A stretch of 64,000 nt of DNA, from assembly GCF_000300975.2 (NCBI RefSeq), contig NZ_AEEC02000005.1, forward strand, positions 124,001 through 188,000, given 5' to 3'. Position numbers and translations under genes: made by a program. Positions within the stretch are counted from its first letter, which is position 1. Each line of letters begins with the position of its first letter. The notes below the pieces were generated by a model, which saw only the letters and a program-made list of their open reading frames with translations, was not told the DNA's origin and did no database searches. This document shows positions 36,418 through 44,390 of the stretch, piece by piece. Source of the stretch: Herbaspirillum frisingense GSF30. GTDB lineage: Bacteria > Pseudomonadota > Gammaproteobacteria > Burkholderiales > Burkholderiaceae_D.

Positions 36418-36444
36418 TGAAAAGGCAGCCAGAAGGGCTGCCTT
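36418..36444 (-). terminator. Leftward terminator of the small membrane protein gene
   Basis: AAGGCAGCC/GGCTGCCTT with a five-base loop, followed leftward by a short T run. Tandem GTGAAAAGG-like repeats (36390-36424) lie next to it. Confidence 0.55.
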
Positions 36445-36782
36445 CAGCACATGCGCCGCTTGCTGCTCCACAGTTTGACCGCCAGCGCGATCCAGATCAG
36501 CAGGAACAGCATATTGCCCGGCAACCAGATCATCTGCGTCCACACATAGTCGCTCACCCACAGCGTCAGCACGTCACGGCAACCGCACACCTGATCGGCG
36601 TAGAACAGTTCACCGCCACTGCGCGCTGCGGCGAACTGCAGCCAGAGAAAACCCAATAACACCGGAATGGCTACCACGCCTGCCAGGCAACAGCGCCGCA
36701 GCTGGCGTTGTCGTCGGCAGTGTCCCTCGCGCTGCCAGGCCCCGCCTGCGCCCGCGCATTGCTGCATCGACTCGCCGTGCAT
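36444..36782 (-). CDS. Small two-helix membrane protein
   Basis: A 112-residue hypothetical inner-membrane protein. Two hydrophobic helices, CLAGVVAIPVLLGFLWLQF and MLFLLIWIALAVKLW, flank a short periplasmic loop containing VCGCRDVLTLWVSDYVW, with a CGC pair that could bind metal or form a disulfide. The N-terminal part is basic and Gln-rich. The ATG at 36782 is chosen because AAGGGGGAAAT precedes it at correct spacing. Not assigned to a family. Confidence 0.65.
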   Translation of the reverse strand: MHGESMQQCAGAGGAWQREGHCRRQRQLRRCCLAGVVAIPVLLGFLWLQFAAARSGGELFYADQVCGCRDVLTLWVSDYVWTQMIWLPGNMLFLLIWIALAVKLWSSKRRMC

Positions 36783-37180
36783 ATTTCCCCCTTGCACTTG
36801 CATGTATTGTCTGCCCCTGGGTCGCCGCACCGCCGCCCGAAGGCGCCCAAATGCGGAACGGCAACCGTTATCCGGCAGCCCGCAGGGAGCCGCCGGTGAT
36901 ATAAGTCCGGATCAACGTAAAGGTCAGGGAAGCGCCTGCCAAGGCAGGCACGGGGGAAGCAGCGAGCCATCGGAAAGGATGGCGGCTCGCATTTTCCATG
37001 AGAATTCCCCTCGCGCACGGCGGCGGAGAGGAAGGAGGCCGGAGCCGTTTTCTTTACAAAAAACGCCCCTTAAAAAAGCCAGCACTCCTGTTTCAAAAGA
37101 CAAAAAGTCTATTTCCCAGAACCAATACGATACGTTTCGTCTCGGATTCTAGGTGCAAATTATCTACTGCTCAACAAAAT
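36783..37180. other. Long leader region with a possible small ORF
   Basis: 398 bases between the small membrane protein and tetR. It includes a candidate 43-codon ORF (36868-36999), a hairpin GCGAGCC/GGCTCGC at 36962-36990, and an A/T-rich stretch beyond 37050. No other gene is supported. Confidence 0.5.
36868..36999 (-). CDS. Candidate small ORF or leader peptide
   Basis: A 43-codon frame starting ATG at 36999, preceded by GAGGGG seven bases upstream, a near-ideal ribosome binding site. The predicted peptide has a basic start (ENASRHPFRW) and a hydrophobic middle (LAASPVPALAGASLTFTLI), so it could be a small membrane peptide. It ends 86 bases before the small membrane protein gene in the same direction. 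No homologue is recognised; it may be a leader peptide or chance. Confidence 0.35.
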   Translation of the reverse strand: MENASRHPFRWLAASPVPALAGASLTFTLIRTYITGGSLRAAG

Positions 37181-37819
37181 TTACGCTTGTTGGCTCGAAA
37201 TTTTACTGGTCGCTAAAAAGGGTTGGGACAGCGCGATGCTGCCCAGGACCAGCTTCAGTTGGGACTGGATCTGGCGTTCATCGATGTCGGCACTGCCGGT
37301 CAGGAGGCGCTGCAGCAAGGGGGCATACAGCAGATCGAAGACCAGGTTCAGGTCGGCATCATCCCTGAACTCACCGCGTTGGGCGCCGCGGCGCAGGACA
37401 TTGACCAGCGCCAGGCGGCGCGGCTCAAGATAGTTGTCATTGAAGATGCGCTTGCTCTCTTCATCGAACTGGGCCAGCGCAATCATCTCGCGCACCACAC
37501 GACCGGACTTGCCACGCAACAGTTGGGACAGTTGCAACATATGCAAGCCGATATCTTCCCGCGCCGAACCGCTGTCGCCGATGGCCGGCATCGGTTCCAC
37601 CGCGCGCAGCAGCGCTTCCATGGCCAGGGCGCTCTTGTTGGGCCACCAGCGATAGATGGTGGCCTTGCCCACGCCAGCGCGTGCCGCCACGCCCTCCAGG
37701 GAGAGCTTGTCGAAGCCGATCTCCTCGAGCATCACATACGTGGCATCGAGGATGGCGTCATGACTGACGGCATTCCTGCGGCGACCGGTGGCCGGATCGG
37801 AGATGAAGGTGAGAGAAAT
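37181..37819 (-). CDS. TetR-family regulator, apparent ATT start
   Basis: A 212-residue TetR/AcrR repressor. The DNA-binding domain reads FDKLSLEGVAARAGVGKATIYRWWPNK, the normal TetR helix-turn-helix; the ligand domain ends LGSIALSQPFLA. The first ATG/GTG in frame (37735/37732) would remove helix 1. The frame stays open upstream and encodes a sensible N-terminus (GRRRNAVSHDAILDATYVML). The only well-placed start is ATT at 37819, six bases after GGAG. Its target is unknown; nearby genes are lepB and the small membrane protein. Confidence 0.8.
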   Translation of the reverse strand: MSLTFISDPATGRRRNAVSHDAILDATYVMLEEIGFDKLSLEGVAARAGVGKATIYRWWPNKSALAMEALLRAVEPMPAIGDSGSAREDIGLHMLQLSQLLRGKSGRVVREMIALAQFDEESKRIFNDNYLEPRRLALVNVLRRGAQRGEFRDDADLNLVFDLLYAPLLQRLLTGSADIDERQIQSQLKLVLGSIALSQPFLATSKISSQQA

Positions 37820-37939
37820 GATGTGCTCCAGATGGCAATTGCATGTTTTCCGCTTCTGGTAACGGCATGCTTTTGGACAACTTGAGCAATTGACAGCAAA
37901 AAAACGCAGATTTTTACGACAACAATGGAGCAGCGCCTG

Positions 37940-38644
37940 TTATTGCTGTTGATGATGGATGTCGACCGGATCCAGCAGGCGGCCGAAGCGGTCCAGCCGG
38001 GGTCGGTAGCCCTTGTCCGCGTCCAGCGAAAAAGCGATGCGGCTGGTGCGCCCCATCAGTTCGCTGCGAGCGAAGAAGCCGAAATAGCGCGAATCCATGC
38101 TGTTGTCGCGATTGTCGCCCAGCATCATGTAATGATCCGCCGGCACCACTACCGGGCCAAAGCTGCTGTGCAGGCTGGGATGCGATTCCGACAGGCGTAC
38201 CAGATGGTTCATGCCGTCGATGCGCTCGTCGCGGTAGACGGCATCATCCGCGCCGTCGCCAGCCACCGGCCTGACCTGGGCCTGGCCATAGCTGGCCGCC
38301 TGGCCATTGATGGTGAGCACGTTGTCGCGCAGTTCCACCACGTCACCAGGCAGGCCGACGATGCGCTTGAGCAGCAGCTCCCCGGCCTGGTGCGAATCAA
38401 CGGTAACGATGTCGCCGCGCTGCGGCTCGCCCAGGCGCAGCAGGCTGATATGGGTCAGCGGCAGGCGCAGGTCGTAGGCCAGCTTGTCCACCAGGATGCG
38501 GTCGCCCACCATCACGGTGGGCAGCATGGAGCCGCTGGGAACGACGTTGTAGTCGGCGATGGCACTGCGAAACACCACCATCAGGGCGATGAAGGCCAGC
38601 AGTCCCTTGTTCTGGGTCAGCAGCTTGCGGGCGGTCGAGGGCAT
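37940..38644 (-). CDS. lepB: Signal peptidase I
   Basis: A 234-residue type I signal peptidase anchored by one N-terminal helix (about 13-28). Catalytic serine 39 in PSGSMLPT and lysine 93 in LLKRIVGLPGD are present, and the later boxes DHYMMLGDNRDNSMDSRYFG are intact. The ATG at 38644 has AGGAG eight bases upstream. The main lepB of betaproteobacteria is normally next to lepA and rnc; this copy stands alone beside tetR and is probably a second enzyme. About 120 bases upstream of tetR separate the two genes. Confidence 0.92.
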   Translation of the reverse strand: MPSTARKLLTQNKGLLAFIALMVVFRSAIADYNVVPSGSMLPTVMVGDRILVDKLAYDLRLPLTHISLLRLGEPQRGDIVTVDSHQAGELLLKRIVGLPGDVVELRDNVLTINGQAASYGQAQVRPVAGDGADDAVYRDERIDGMNHLVRLSESHPSLHSSFGPVVVPADHYMMLGDNRDNSMDSRYFGFFARSELMGRTSRIAFSLDADKGYRPRLDRFGRLLDPVDIHHQQQ

Positions 38645-38693
38645 GGTGGGTCTCCTATGACAAGGATGCACATCCTACCTCAAGCCGCCGTGC

Positions 38694-40088
38694 TCAGCCC
38701 CAGCGTGCCGGCGCCGAGCGCAAAGGCCCGGCCGGCAGGCTCCAGTGCATGGGCGCACCAGCCACCTGCAAGGGCGCACGCAGCCGTTGCACCGGGCCCC
38801 AGAAGGTCTGTTCCAGGTGCGCATCCAGATCCTGCGGGCTTTCGCTAGCAAAGCCGGAATGCGCCTGCGTCACCGGATAGGCGGCCAGCAGATGGGCCGT
38901 GCGTGCCAGCGACAGGCGGTACTGGCTGCCCTGCCCGCTGGTCTGGCGCAGCGTGAGCCCGCGCACAGCGGCCGCGGCCAGCAGGTAGCCGGTGGCGTGA
39001 TCGAGCGCCTGGACCGGCAGCGGGACCGGTTTGTCGCTGCCGTGCTGGCGCATGCCGGCATCGGCAATGCCGCAACTCATCTGCACCAGGCTGTCGAAGC
39101 CACGCCGGCCGGCCCAGGGGCCGCTCCAGCCGTAGGCGTCCAGTGCCACATCCACCAGGGCCGGGTTCAGGGCGCGGCGCCGGGCCGGCCCCAGGCCCAG
39201 GTGCTCCAGGGCATCGGCGCGATAACCGTGCACCAGCACATCGGCCTGGGTCAGCAGGGTTTCCAGGGTGGCGCGGTCCTGGGGCTGGTCCAGCTCCAGA
39301 TGGGCGCAGCGCTTGCCGAGGGTCATTTCCGGCACCACGCCGGGTTCATTCCAGCGGGCCGGGTCGATGCGCAGGACCTCTGCGCCGAAGCCGGCCAGGC
39401 AGCGTGTGGCGGTCGGGCCGGCCAGGACCCGCGTCAGGTCCAGTACGCGCACGCCGGCCAGGGGCCGGGACGGGTCAATGGGGCGCGGCGTGGCCGGACC
39501 GGCGTCGACCAGATGGCTGGCCACCAGCGGTTCGCCGGCCACCGCCATGCCCTGCGGATGCGCGGCCCACTGGACCTGGCTGCGCATCTCGGCGGCACAA
39601 CCGCCGTTACCGACCACCGCCGCCTCCAGCTCGGCGCAGTGCCAGCGCGCCACCTCGCGGGCCACCTCCTCGCGATTCGCCTGCAGTGGATCCAGCCCCA
39701 GCACTGCCAGCGCCGCCGCACGGTGATGAGCGGCATTGGTATGCAGGCGTATCCAGCCATCCAGCGCACGATAATCGCCGGCTACCGAGTCCCAGAGTGA
39801 AGGCCCCTGCCAGCCCTGGGGCCTCAGCGAAGACGCAAACCACATCGAGGCCAGACGGCGGTCGCATTGCACCGGCGGCAGCGGCGCGCCACTGCTGTGG
39901 ATCCACTGCGCCACCGCCATCCCGGCCGCCGCCACCGAGGCCTGGGCCAGGTCGCTGGTGGCAAAGACCGAGGGCAAGGCACCCTCACCACTGAGGGTGA
40001 CGGTCTCCAGCGCGGCCGCCGGCCCGCCCAGGGCGTTCCAGATCTCGGCCAGCATGGCGTAGGCGGGTGTGGGGTCGGGCTGGGTCAT
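38694..40088 (-). CDS. CaiB/BaiF-type CoA transferase family III protein
   Basis: A 464-residue family III CoA transferase. The family core is visible from about residue 215: LAGVRVLDLTRVLAGPTATRCLAGFGAEVLRID, LGKRCAHLELDQPQ, ADVLVHGYRADALEHLGLG and AYGWSGPWAGRRGFDSLVQ. The catalytic aspartate expected near the DxxxxGP segment cannot be placed with confidence, and the ~200-residue N-terminal part is less typical, so activity is likely but not certain. It diverges from the citrate-synthase-like gene across a 120-base promoter region, suggesting a shared acyl-CoA pathway. Confidence 0.85.
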   Translation of the reverse strand: MTQPDPTPAYAMLAEIWNALGGPAAALETVTLSGEGALPSVFATSDLAQASVAAAGMAVAQWIHSSGAPLPPVQCDRRLASMWFASSLRPQGWQGPSLWDSVAGDYRALDGWIRLHTNAAHHRAAALAVLGLDPLQANREEVAREVARWHCAELEAAVVGNGGCAAEMRSQVQWAAHPQGMAVAGEPLVASHLVDAGPATPRPIDPSRPLAGVRVLDLTRVLAGPTATRCLAGFGAEVLRIDPARWNEPGVVPEMTLGKRCAHLELDQPQDRATLETLLTQADVLVHGYRADALEHLGLGPARRRALNPALVDVALDAYGWSGPWAGRRGFDSLVQMSCGIADAGMRQHGSDKPVPLPVQALDHATGYLLAAAAVRGLTLRQTSGQGSQYRLSLARTAHLLAAYPVTQAHSGFASESPQDLDAHLEQTFWGPVQRLRAPLQVAGAPMHWSLPAGPLRSAPARWG

Positions 40089-40167
40089 GGTGGGCTCCTC
40101 AAGTAAGGTCGGTGTCGGGCAAGGGGGGAATGCCTGCAGCTTACTCCGCTTGAATTAATCGTCAATA

Positions 40168-40184
40168 TTGATTAATTTAATCAA
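40168..40184. promoter_or_regulatory. Perfect 17-bp palindrome in the divergent promoter
   Basis: TTGATTAATTTAATCAA, an 8-1-8 palindrome between the CoA transferase and HTH-citrate synthase genes, with an imperfect extra half site TTGAATTAATC just to its left. It overlaps a possible rightward -10 (TAATTT) placed 17 bases after TTGAAT (40150-40155). A repressor operator is likely; the HTH-citrate synthase is a candidate ligand. Confidence 0.65.
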
Positions 40185-40208
40185 CTTATCGACCGATTTG
40201 GACCCGCC

Positions 40209-41393
40209 ATGAGCACCTATCTTTCTTCCGCCGATGCCGCCGCCCTGCTGGGCGTGTCGCGCCAGACCCTGTATGCCTACGTCAGCCGTGGCCTGCTGCA
40301 CGCCCATCCGGGGGAAGAAGCGCGGGAAAGCCGTTACCTGGCCGCCGAAGTGGAACGTCTGGCGGTCAACCGCACCCGTGGCCGCAAGCCACGCGAAGTG
40401 GCGCGGGCGGCGCTGGACTGGGGCTTGCCGGTATTGGAGTCGGCGCTCACGCTGATCGAAGATGGGCGCCTGTACTATCGCGGCCAGGATGCGGTGGAGT
40501 TCAGCACGCAGGCCAGCGTCGAAGAGGCCGCCGCCCTGCTCTGGGGCTGCACCGTGGATGAGGCCTTCGACCAGGCCGCGCCCTGCTTGCCCACAGGATT
40601 TGACGCACTGGCGGCGCAGTGGCGTGAACGTCGCGCCGAACAGACACTGCTGCCCTTGTTCTCCCTGGCCTGTGCCGAGGACATCGGCGCGCAATGGCAA
40701 TTGCCGTCGGCCCGCCGACTGGCCAGCGCCGGCCTGCTGGTGCGCCGCTTGGCAGCCTGCCTGCTGGGTAGCAGGCCCTCCACTGCCCCCCTGCACCTGC
40801 AGTGCGCCCGGGCCTGGCAACTGGATGCGGCCGGTGCCGATCTGGTCCGGCGATCGCTGGTGCTGTGCGCCGACCACGAACTGAATGCCTCCGGCTTCAC
40901 CGCCCGCTGCATTGCCTCCACCGGCGCCAATCTGCAGGCGTCCATCGTGGGCGGGCTGGCGGCGCTGAGCGGCCCGCTGCACGGCGGCACCACGGCCCGC
41001 GTCGAGGCGCTGCTGGAAATGCTGGAGACAGCGGCCGATCCGGCCCAGGCCCTGCGCGAACGGCTGGCACGGGGTGATGACCTGCCTGGCTTCGGCCACC
41101 ATCTCTATCCGCAGGGCGATGTACGGGCTCAGGCCCTGCTGGAGGGCTTCCTCGACGCCCATCCCCGCTGGCAGGTCGCCATCGCGACCGTGCGGGAGCT
41201 GACCGGCCATGCCCCCTCGGTCGATTTCGCCCTGGCGGCGCTGCGCCGTCATCTGGATCTGCCAGCCGGCAGCGCCTTCGGCCTGTTTGCACTGGGCCGC
41301 TCGCTGGGCTGGATCGCCCACGCGCTGGAACAGGGGCGCGACGGTAGCCTGATCCGTCCCCGCGCCGCCTACACCGGTCCCCGCCCTGGCTGA
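40209..41393 (+). CDS. Citrate synthase-like enzyme with N-terminal helix-turn-helix
   Basis: A 394-residue citrate synthase family protein. Residues ~1-50 form a MerR/excisionase-type DNA-binding motif (LSSADAAALLGVSRQTLYAYVSRGLL). The citrate-synthase fold follows with catalytic histidines His223 in CADHELNAS and His258 in GPLHGG, and GFGHHLYPQGDVRA with the aspartate expected for the citrate-synthase Asp. The canonical DPR reads DVRA. It is shorter than housekeeping GltA and may make citrate, 2-methylcitrate or a related acyl-CoA adduct, or be a metabolite-sensing regulator. It diverges from the CoA transferase gene. Confidence 0.85.
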   Translation: MSTYLSSADAAALLGVSRQTLYAYVSRGLLHAHPGEEARESRYLAAEVERLAVNRTRGRKPREVARAALDWGLPVLESALTLIEDGRLYYRGQDAVEFSTQASVEEAAALLWGCTVDEAFDQAAPCLPTGFDALAAQWRERRAEQTLLPLFSLACAEDIGAQWQLPSARRLASAGLLVRRLAACLLGSRPSTAPLHLQCARAWQLDAAGADLVRRSLVLCADHELNASGFTARCIASTGANLQASIVGGLAALSGPLHGGTTARVEALLEMLETAADPAQALRERLARGDDLPGFGHHLYPQGDVRAQALLEGFLDAHPRWQVAIATVRELTGHAPSVDFALAALRRHLDLPAGSAFGLFALGRSLGWIAHALEQGRDGSLIRPRAAYTGPRPG

Positions 41394-41404
41394 CAGAATT
41401 GTCA
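41391..41404. promoter_or_regulatory. CusR/CopR-type box upstream of the efflux operon
   Basis: TGACAGAATTGTCA, a 5-4-5 palindrome that differs from the E. coli CusR box core TGACAANNTTGTCA at one base. It overlaps the stop codon of the preceding gene, about 130 bases before the outer-membrane factor start. A second weaker dyad TGTCAGCCTGACG follows at 41411. The regulator encoded at 47647 is the obvious candidate. Confidence 0.6.
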
Positions 41405-41521
41405 TCTTGATGTCAGCCTGACGTCGAGGGGCAAGGCTTACATTAGCGTCCTAAGCAGGGGCCGGTTACGGGCGCTGAGGGGCGCCGGGGTCGGTCTGTC
41501 CGTCATCCGCAAGCCATCTCC

Positions 41522-43111
41522 GTGAGCCCTATGGTCGTCCCGTTTCGCCGCGTCGCAGCCAGCGTCAGTACCCGTCATTTCACTCATCCCAATAATCGAA
41601 CCCCCTTCCGCGCCAAGAAGGGAATGACGGTGCTGTTGCTGGCCGCGCTGCTGGGCGGTTGTGCAGTCGGCCCGGACTACGTGCGCCCGGCCATGGACCT
41701 GCCGCAGGCCTACAAGGAAGCCGGCCCCTGGAAGCAGGCCACGCCGCGCCAGGTCGACGACCACCAGCCCTGGTGGCAAGCCTATGGCGACCCCATCCTC
41801 AATGACCTGATCACCCAGGCCAACGCCGCCAACCAGACCATCCAGCAGGCCGCCGCCCAGTATCGCCAGGCCCAGGCCACCGCCGCACTGGCCCGCGCCA
41901 GCCTGTGGCCGACCGTCGGCCTGCAGGCCGGCGCCGCGCGCGGGCAGACCAACAGCAACGGCGTGCAGCGGCTGGCCGACACCTATACGGTGGGCCTCAA
42001 TGCCTCGTGGGAGGCCGATGTCTGGGGCCGCATCCGACGCGGCGCCGAAGCCGGTGATGCCAGCGCCCAGGCCAGTGCGGCCAGCCTGGCGGCGGCGCGC
42101 CTGGCGATCCAGGCCACACTGGCCCAGGATTACCTGCAACTGCGCGTGACCGATCTGCAGAAGGACCTGTACCGTCGCACGGTGGAGGCCTATCGTCGCT
42201 CGCTGCAACTGACCACCCATCAATACGAAGCCGGTACCGCCCTGCGCTCCGATGTGGCCCAGGCCGAAACCCAGTTGCGTGCCGCCCAGGCCCAGCTGAT
42301 CGACCTCGACGCTACCCGCAACCAGCTGGAACATGCCATCGCCATGCTGATCGGCAAGGCGCCGGCCGCCTTCTCTCTGGCACCGGTGGCCGCCGCCACC
42401 GCCAGCGACGATGCCATGGACGCCAATGCCCAGCGCCTGCAGGCGAGCCTGCCGCAGATTCCTGCCGGACTGCCCTCGGACCTGCTGGAACGCCGCCCCG
42501 ACATCGCCAATGCCGAGCGCCTGGCCGCTGCCGCCAATGCCAACATCGGCGTGGCACGGGCGGCGTATTTCCCGACCCTCACGCTCTCCACCAGCGGCGG
42601 CTACAACAGCCCGGCCTTTGCGCAACTGTTCAACACCCCCGGCCGGGTCTGGTCGCTGGGTGCGGCGCTGGCCGAGACCCTGTTCGACGGCGGCGCCCGC
42701 AGCGCCCGCAACGATGCGGCCACGGCCGCCTTCGATGCCGCCGTGGCGCAATACAAGCAGACCGTGCTGGGTGGCCTGCAGGAAGTGGAAGACAACCTCT
42801 CCACCCTGCGCGTGCTGGACCAGGAAAGCGCGGTCCAGGCACAGGCGGTGCAATCGGCTCAACTGGCCGAACGACTGGCGATGCGCCAGTACCAGGCCGG
42901 TACCGTCACCTATCTGTCGGTGGTGACCACCCAGGCCACGTCGCTGACCAACCAGCGCAATGCCGTGACCCTGCTGGGCCGGCAACTGGTGGCCAGCGTC
43001 GCCCTGATCAAGGCCACCGGTGGTGGCTGGCAGGCAGAAGCGGCTGCAGCGGCCGGGGCCGCTGATGCTGCAACGTCGACACCTTCTGCCCCGCCGATGG
43101 CTGCCCGCTGA
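41522..43111 (+). CDS. Outer-membrane efflux lipoprotein, NodT family
   Basis: An outer-membrane factor of the TolC/OprM/NodT type, up to 529 residues. The lipobox LLGGC sits near residue 47 and is followed by VGPDYVRP, the usual NodT start, then two OEP repeats with WEADVWGRIRRG, LQLTTHQYEAGTALRSDVAQAET, ERRPDIANAERLAAAANANIGVARAAYFP and LSVVTTQ. The N-terminus is uncertain: GTG at 41522 and ATG at 41531 retain the basic RAKK before the hydrophobic stretch, whereas ATG at 41624 would lose it. It opens the RND efflux operon. Confidence 0.92.
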   Translation: MSPMVVPFRRVAASVSTRHFTHPNNRTPFRAKKGMTVLLLAALLGGCAVGPDYVRPAMDLPQAYKEAGPWKQATPRQVDDHQPWWQAYGDPILNDLITQANAANQTIQQAAAQYRQAQATAALARASLWPTVGLQAGAARGQTNSNGVQRLADTYTVGLNASWEADVWGRIRRGAEAGDASAQASAASLAAARLAIQATLAQDYLQLRVTDLQKDLYRRTVEAYRRSLQLTTHQYEAGTALRSDVAQAETQLRAAQAQLIDLDATRNQLEHAIAMLIGKAPAAFSLAPVAAATASDDAMDANAQRLQASLPQIPAGLPSDLLERRPDIANAERLAAAANANIGVARAAYFPTLTLSTSGGYNSPAFAQLFNTPGRVWSLGAALAETLFDGGARSARNDAATAAFDAAVAQYKQTVLGGLQEVEDNLSTLRVLDQESAVQAQAVQSAQLAERLAMRQYQAGTVTYLSVVTTQATSLTNQRNAVTLLGRQLVASVALIKATGGGWQAEAAAAAGAADAATSTPSAPPMAAR

Positions 43112-43169
43112 GCGCGGCCACGCACCCATTTCCGAATCAACAGCGATCATTTCAGGACGAGTTTCAGGC

Positions 43170-44390
43170 ATGACCACCTCACCCCAATCTCCCCAGCGCT
43201 CTCCCCTCGCCGTGTTCGTTGCCACGGCCCTGATCCTGGCGGCCGGCATCGGCGCCTGGTCCTATGTCGAATACGCCCGCGCCGCCGACCAGCCGGCGGC
43301 CAAGGCGCCGCCACCGGTGGCCGTCTCGCTGGCGAGCGTGCAGGAACGCGACCTGCCGCTGTATCTGGCCGGCGTGGGTACGGTCACGGCCAATGCCAGC
43401 GTGGTGGTCAAGACCCGCATCGACGGCCAACTGGACAAGGTCGGCTTCAAGGAAGGTGAAGAGGTCAAGAAAGGCCAGTTGCTGGCCCAGATCGACCCGC
43501 GCGCCCTGCAGGCGCAACTGGCGCAGGCCGAGGCGCAACGCGCCAAGGACGCCGCCACCCTGACCAATGCACGGCTGGACCTGCAGCGCTACACCACCCT
43601 GCGCGGCCAGGACGCGGCCACCCAGCAGCAGCTGGATACACAAAAGGCATTGGTGGCGCAGCTGGAAGCGGCGGTCAAGACCGACGAGGCCCAGGTGGCC
43701 TATGCCAAGGTGCAATTGAGCTATACCACCATCAACGCCCCGCTCTCCGGGCGCGTGGGCGCACGTCTGGTGGACCCCGGCAACATCGTGCATGCGAGCG
43801 ATGCCAATGGCCTGGTGGTGATCAACCAGATCGATCCGATCACCCTGGTCTTCACCCTGCCCGAGGAGGCGGTAGTGGCCATCAACCGCGCCCAGCGCAG
43901 CAGCCAGCAGCCGCTCAAGGTCAGCGCCTATGCCCGCGACTCGCAGGAGGTACTGGCTACCGGCAAGCTGGTGCTGCTGGATAACCAGATCAACACCACC
44001 AGCGGCACGGTGCAGCTCAAGGCGCGCTTCGACAATGCCGAGCACAAGCTGTGGCCGGGCCAGTACGTCAATGCCCGCCTGCAGATGAATTCCCACGGCA
44101 ATGCCCTGACCGTGCCGGCCGCCGCCATCCAGCGCAACCAGCAGGGTACCTACGTCTATGCCATCGACCAGGACGACAAGGCCAACATGCAGCCGGTCAA
44201 GGTCGATCGCATCCAGGACGGCGTGGCCGTGCTGGCCGCCGATAGCGGTGTCACCGCTGGCCAGCGCGTGGTCATCGACGGCCAGTACAAGCTCAAGCCG
44301 GGCAGCCGCATCGTCGAGAGCAAGCCGCAGCCTGCCAAGACCCAGAGCAGTTCCGCCGCTGGCACCGATGCGAAAGGAAACACCAAGTGA
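43170..44390 (+). CDS. RND efflux periplasmic adaptor, MdtA-like
   Basis: A 406-residue membrane fusion protein with an N-terminal anchor helix (about 12-30), lipoyl halves (VKTRIDGQLDKVGFKEGEEVKKGQLLAQIDPR and TTINAPLSGRVGARLVDPGNIV), an alpha-hairpin rich in Ala/Gln, and a beta-barrel domain. These features match MdtA/MuxA-type adaptors of multidrug RND pumps. It overlaps the permease gene by GTGA. The Lys/Gln/Ser-rich tail is unstructured. Confidence 0.93.
   Translation: MTTSPQSPQRSPLAVFVATALILAAGIGAWSYVEYARAADQPAAKAPPPVAVSLASVQERDLPLYLAGVGTVTANASVVVKTRIDGQLDKVGFKEGEEVKKGQLLAQIDPRALQAQLAQAEAQRAKDAATLTNARLDLQRYTTLRGQDAATQQQLDTQKALVAQLEAAVKTDEAQVAYAKVQLSYTTINAPLSGRVGARLVDPGNIVHASDANGLVVINQIDPITLVFTLPEEAVVAINRAQRSSQQPLKVSAYARDSQEVLATGKLVLLDNQINTTSGTVQLKARFDNAEHKLWPGQYVNARLQMNSHGNALTVPAAAIQRNQQGTYVYAIDQDDKANMQPVKVDRIQDGVAVLAADSGVTAGQRVVIDGQYKLKPGSRIVESKPQPAKTQSSSAAGTDAKGNTK

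Noticed and set aside
36783-37000. Leader structure considered as a known riboswitch (yybP-ykoY or ykkC type).
   Set aside because: The hairpins and conserved bases of those classes could not be aligned; a small ORF explains the region at least as well.
41438-43249. Open frame of 603 codons antisense to the outer-membrane factor.
   Set aside because: Gly-rich shadow of a gene with clear NodT features.
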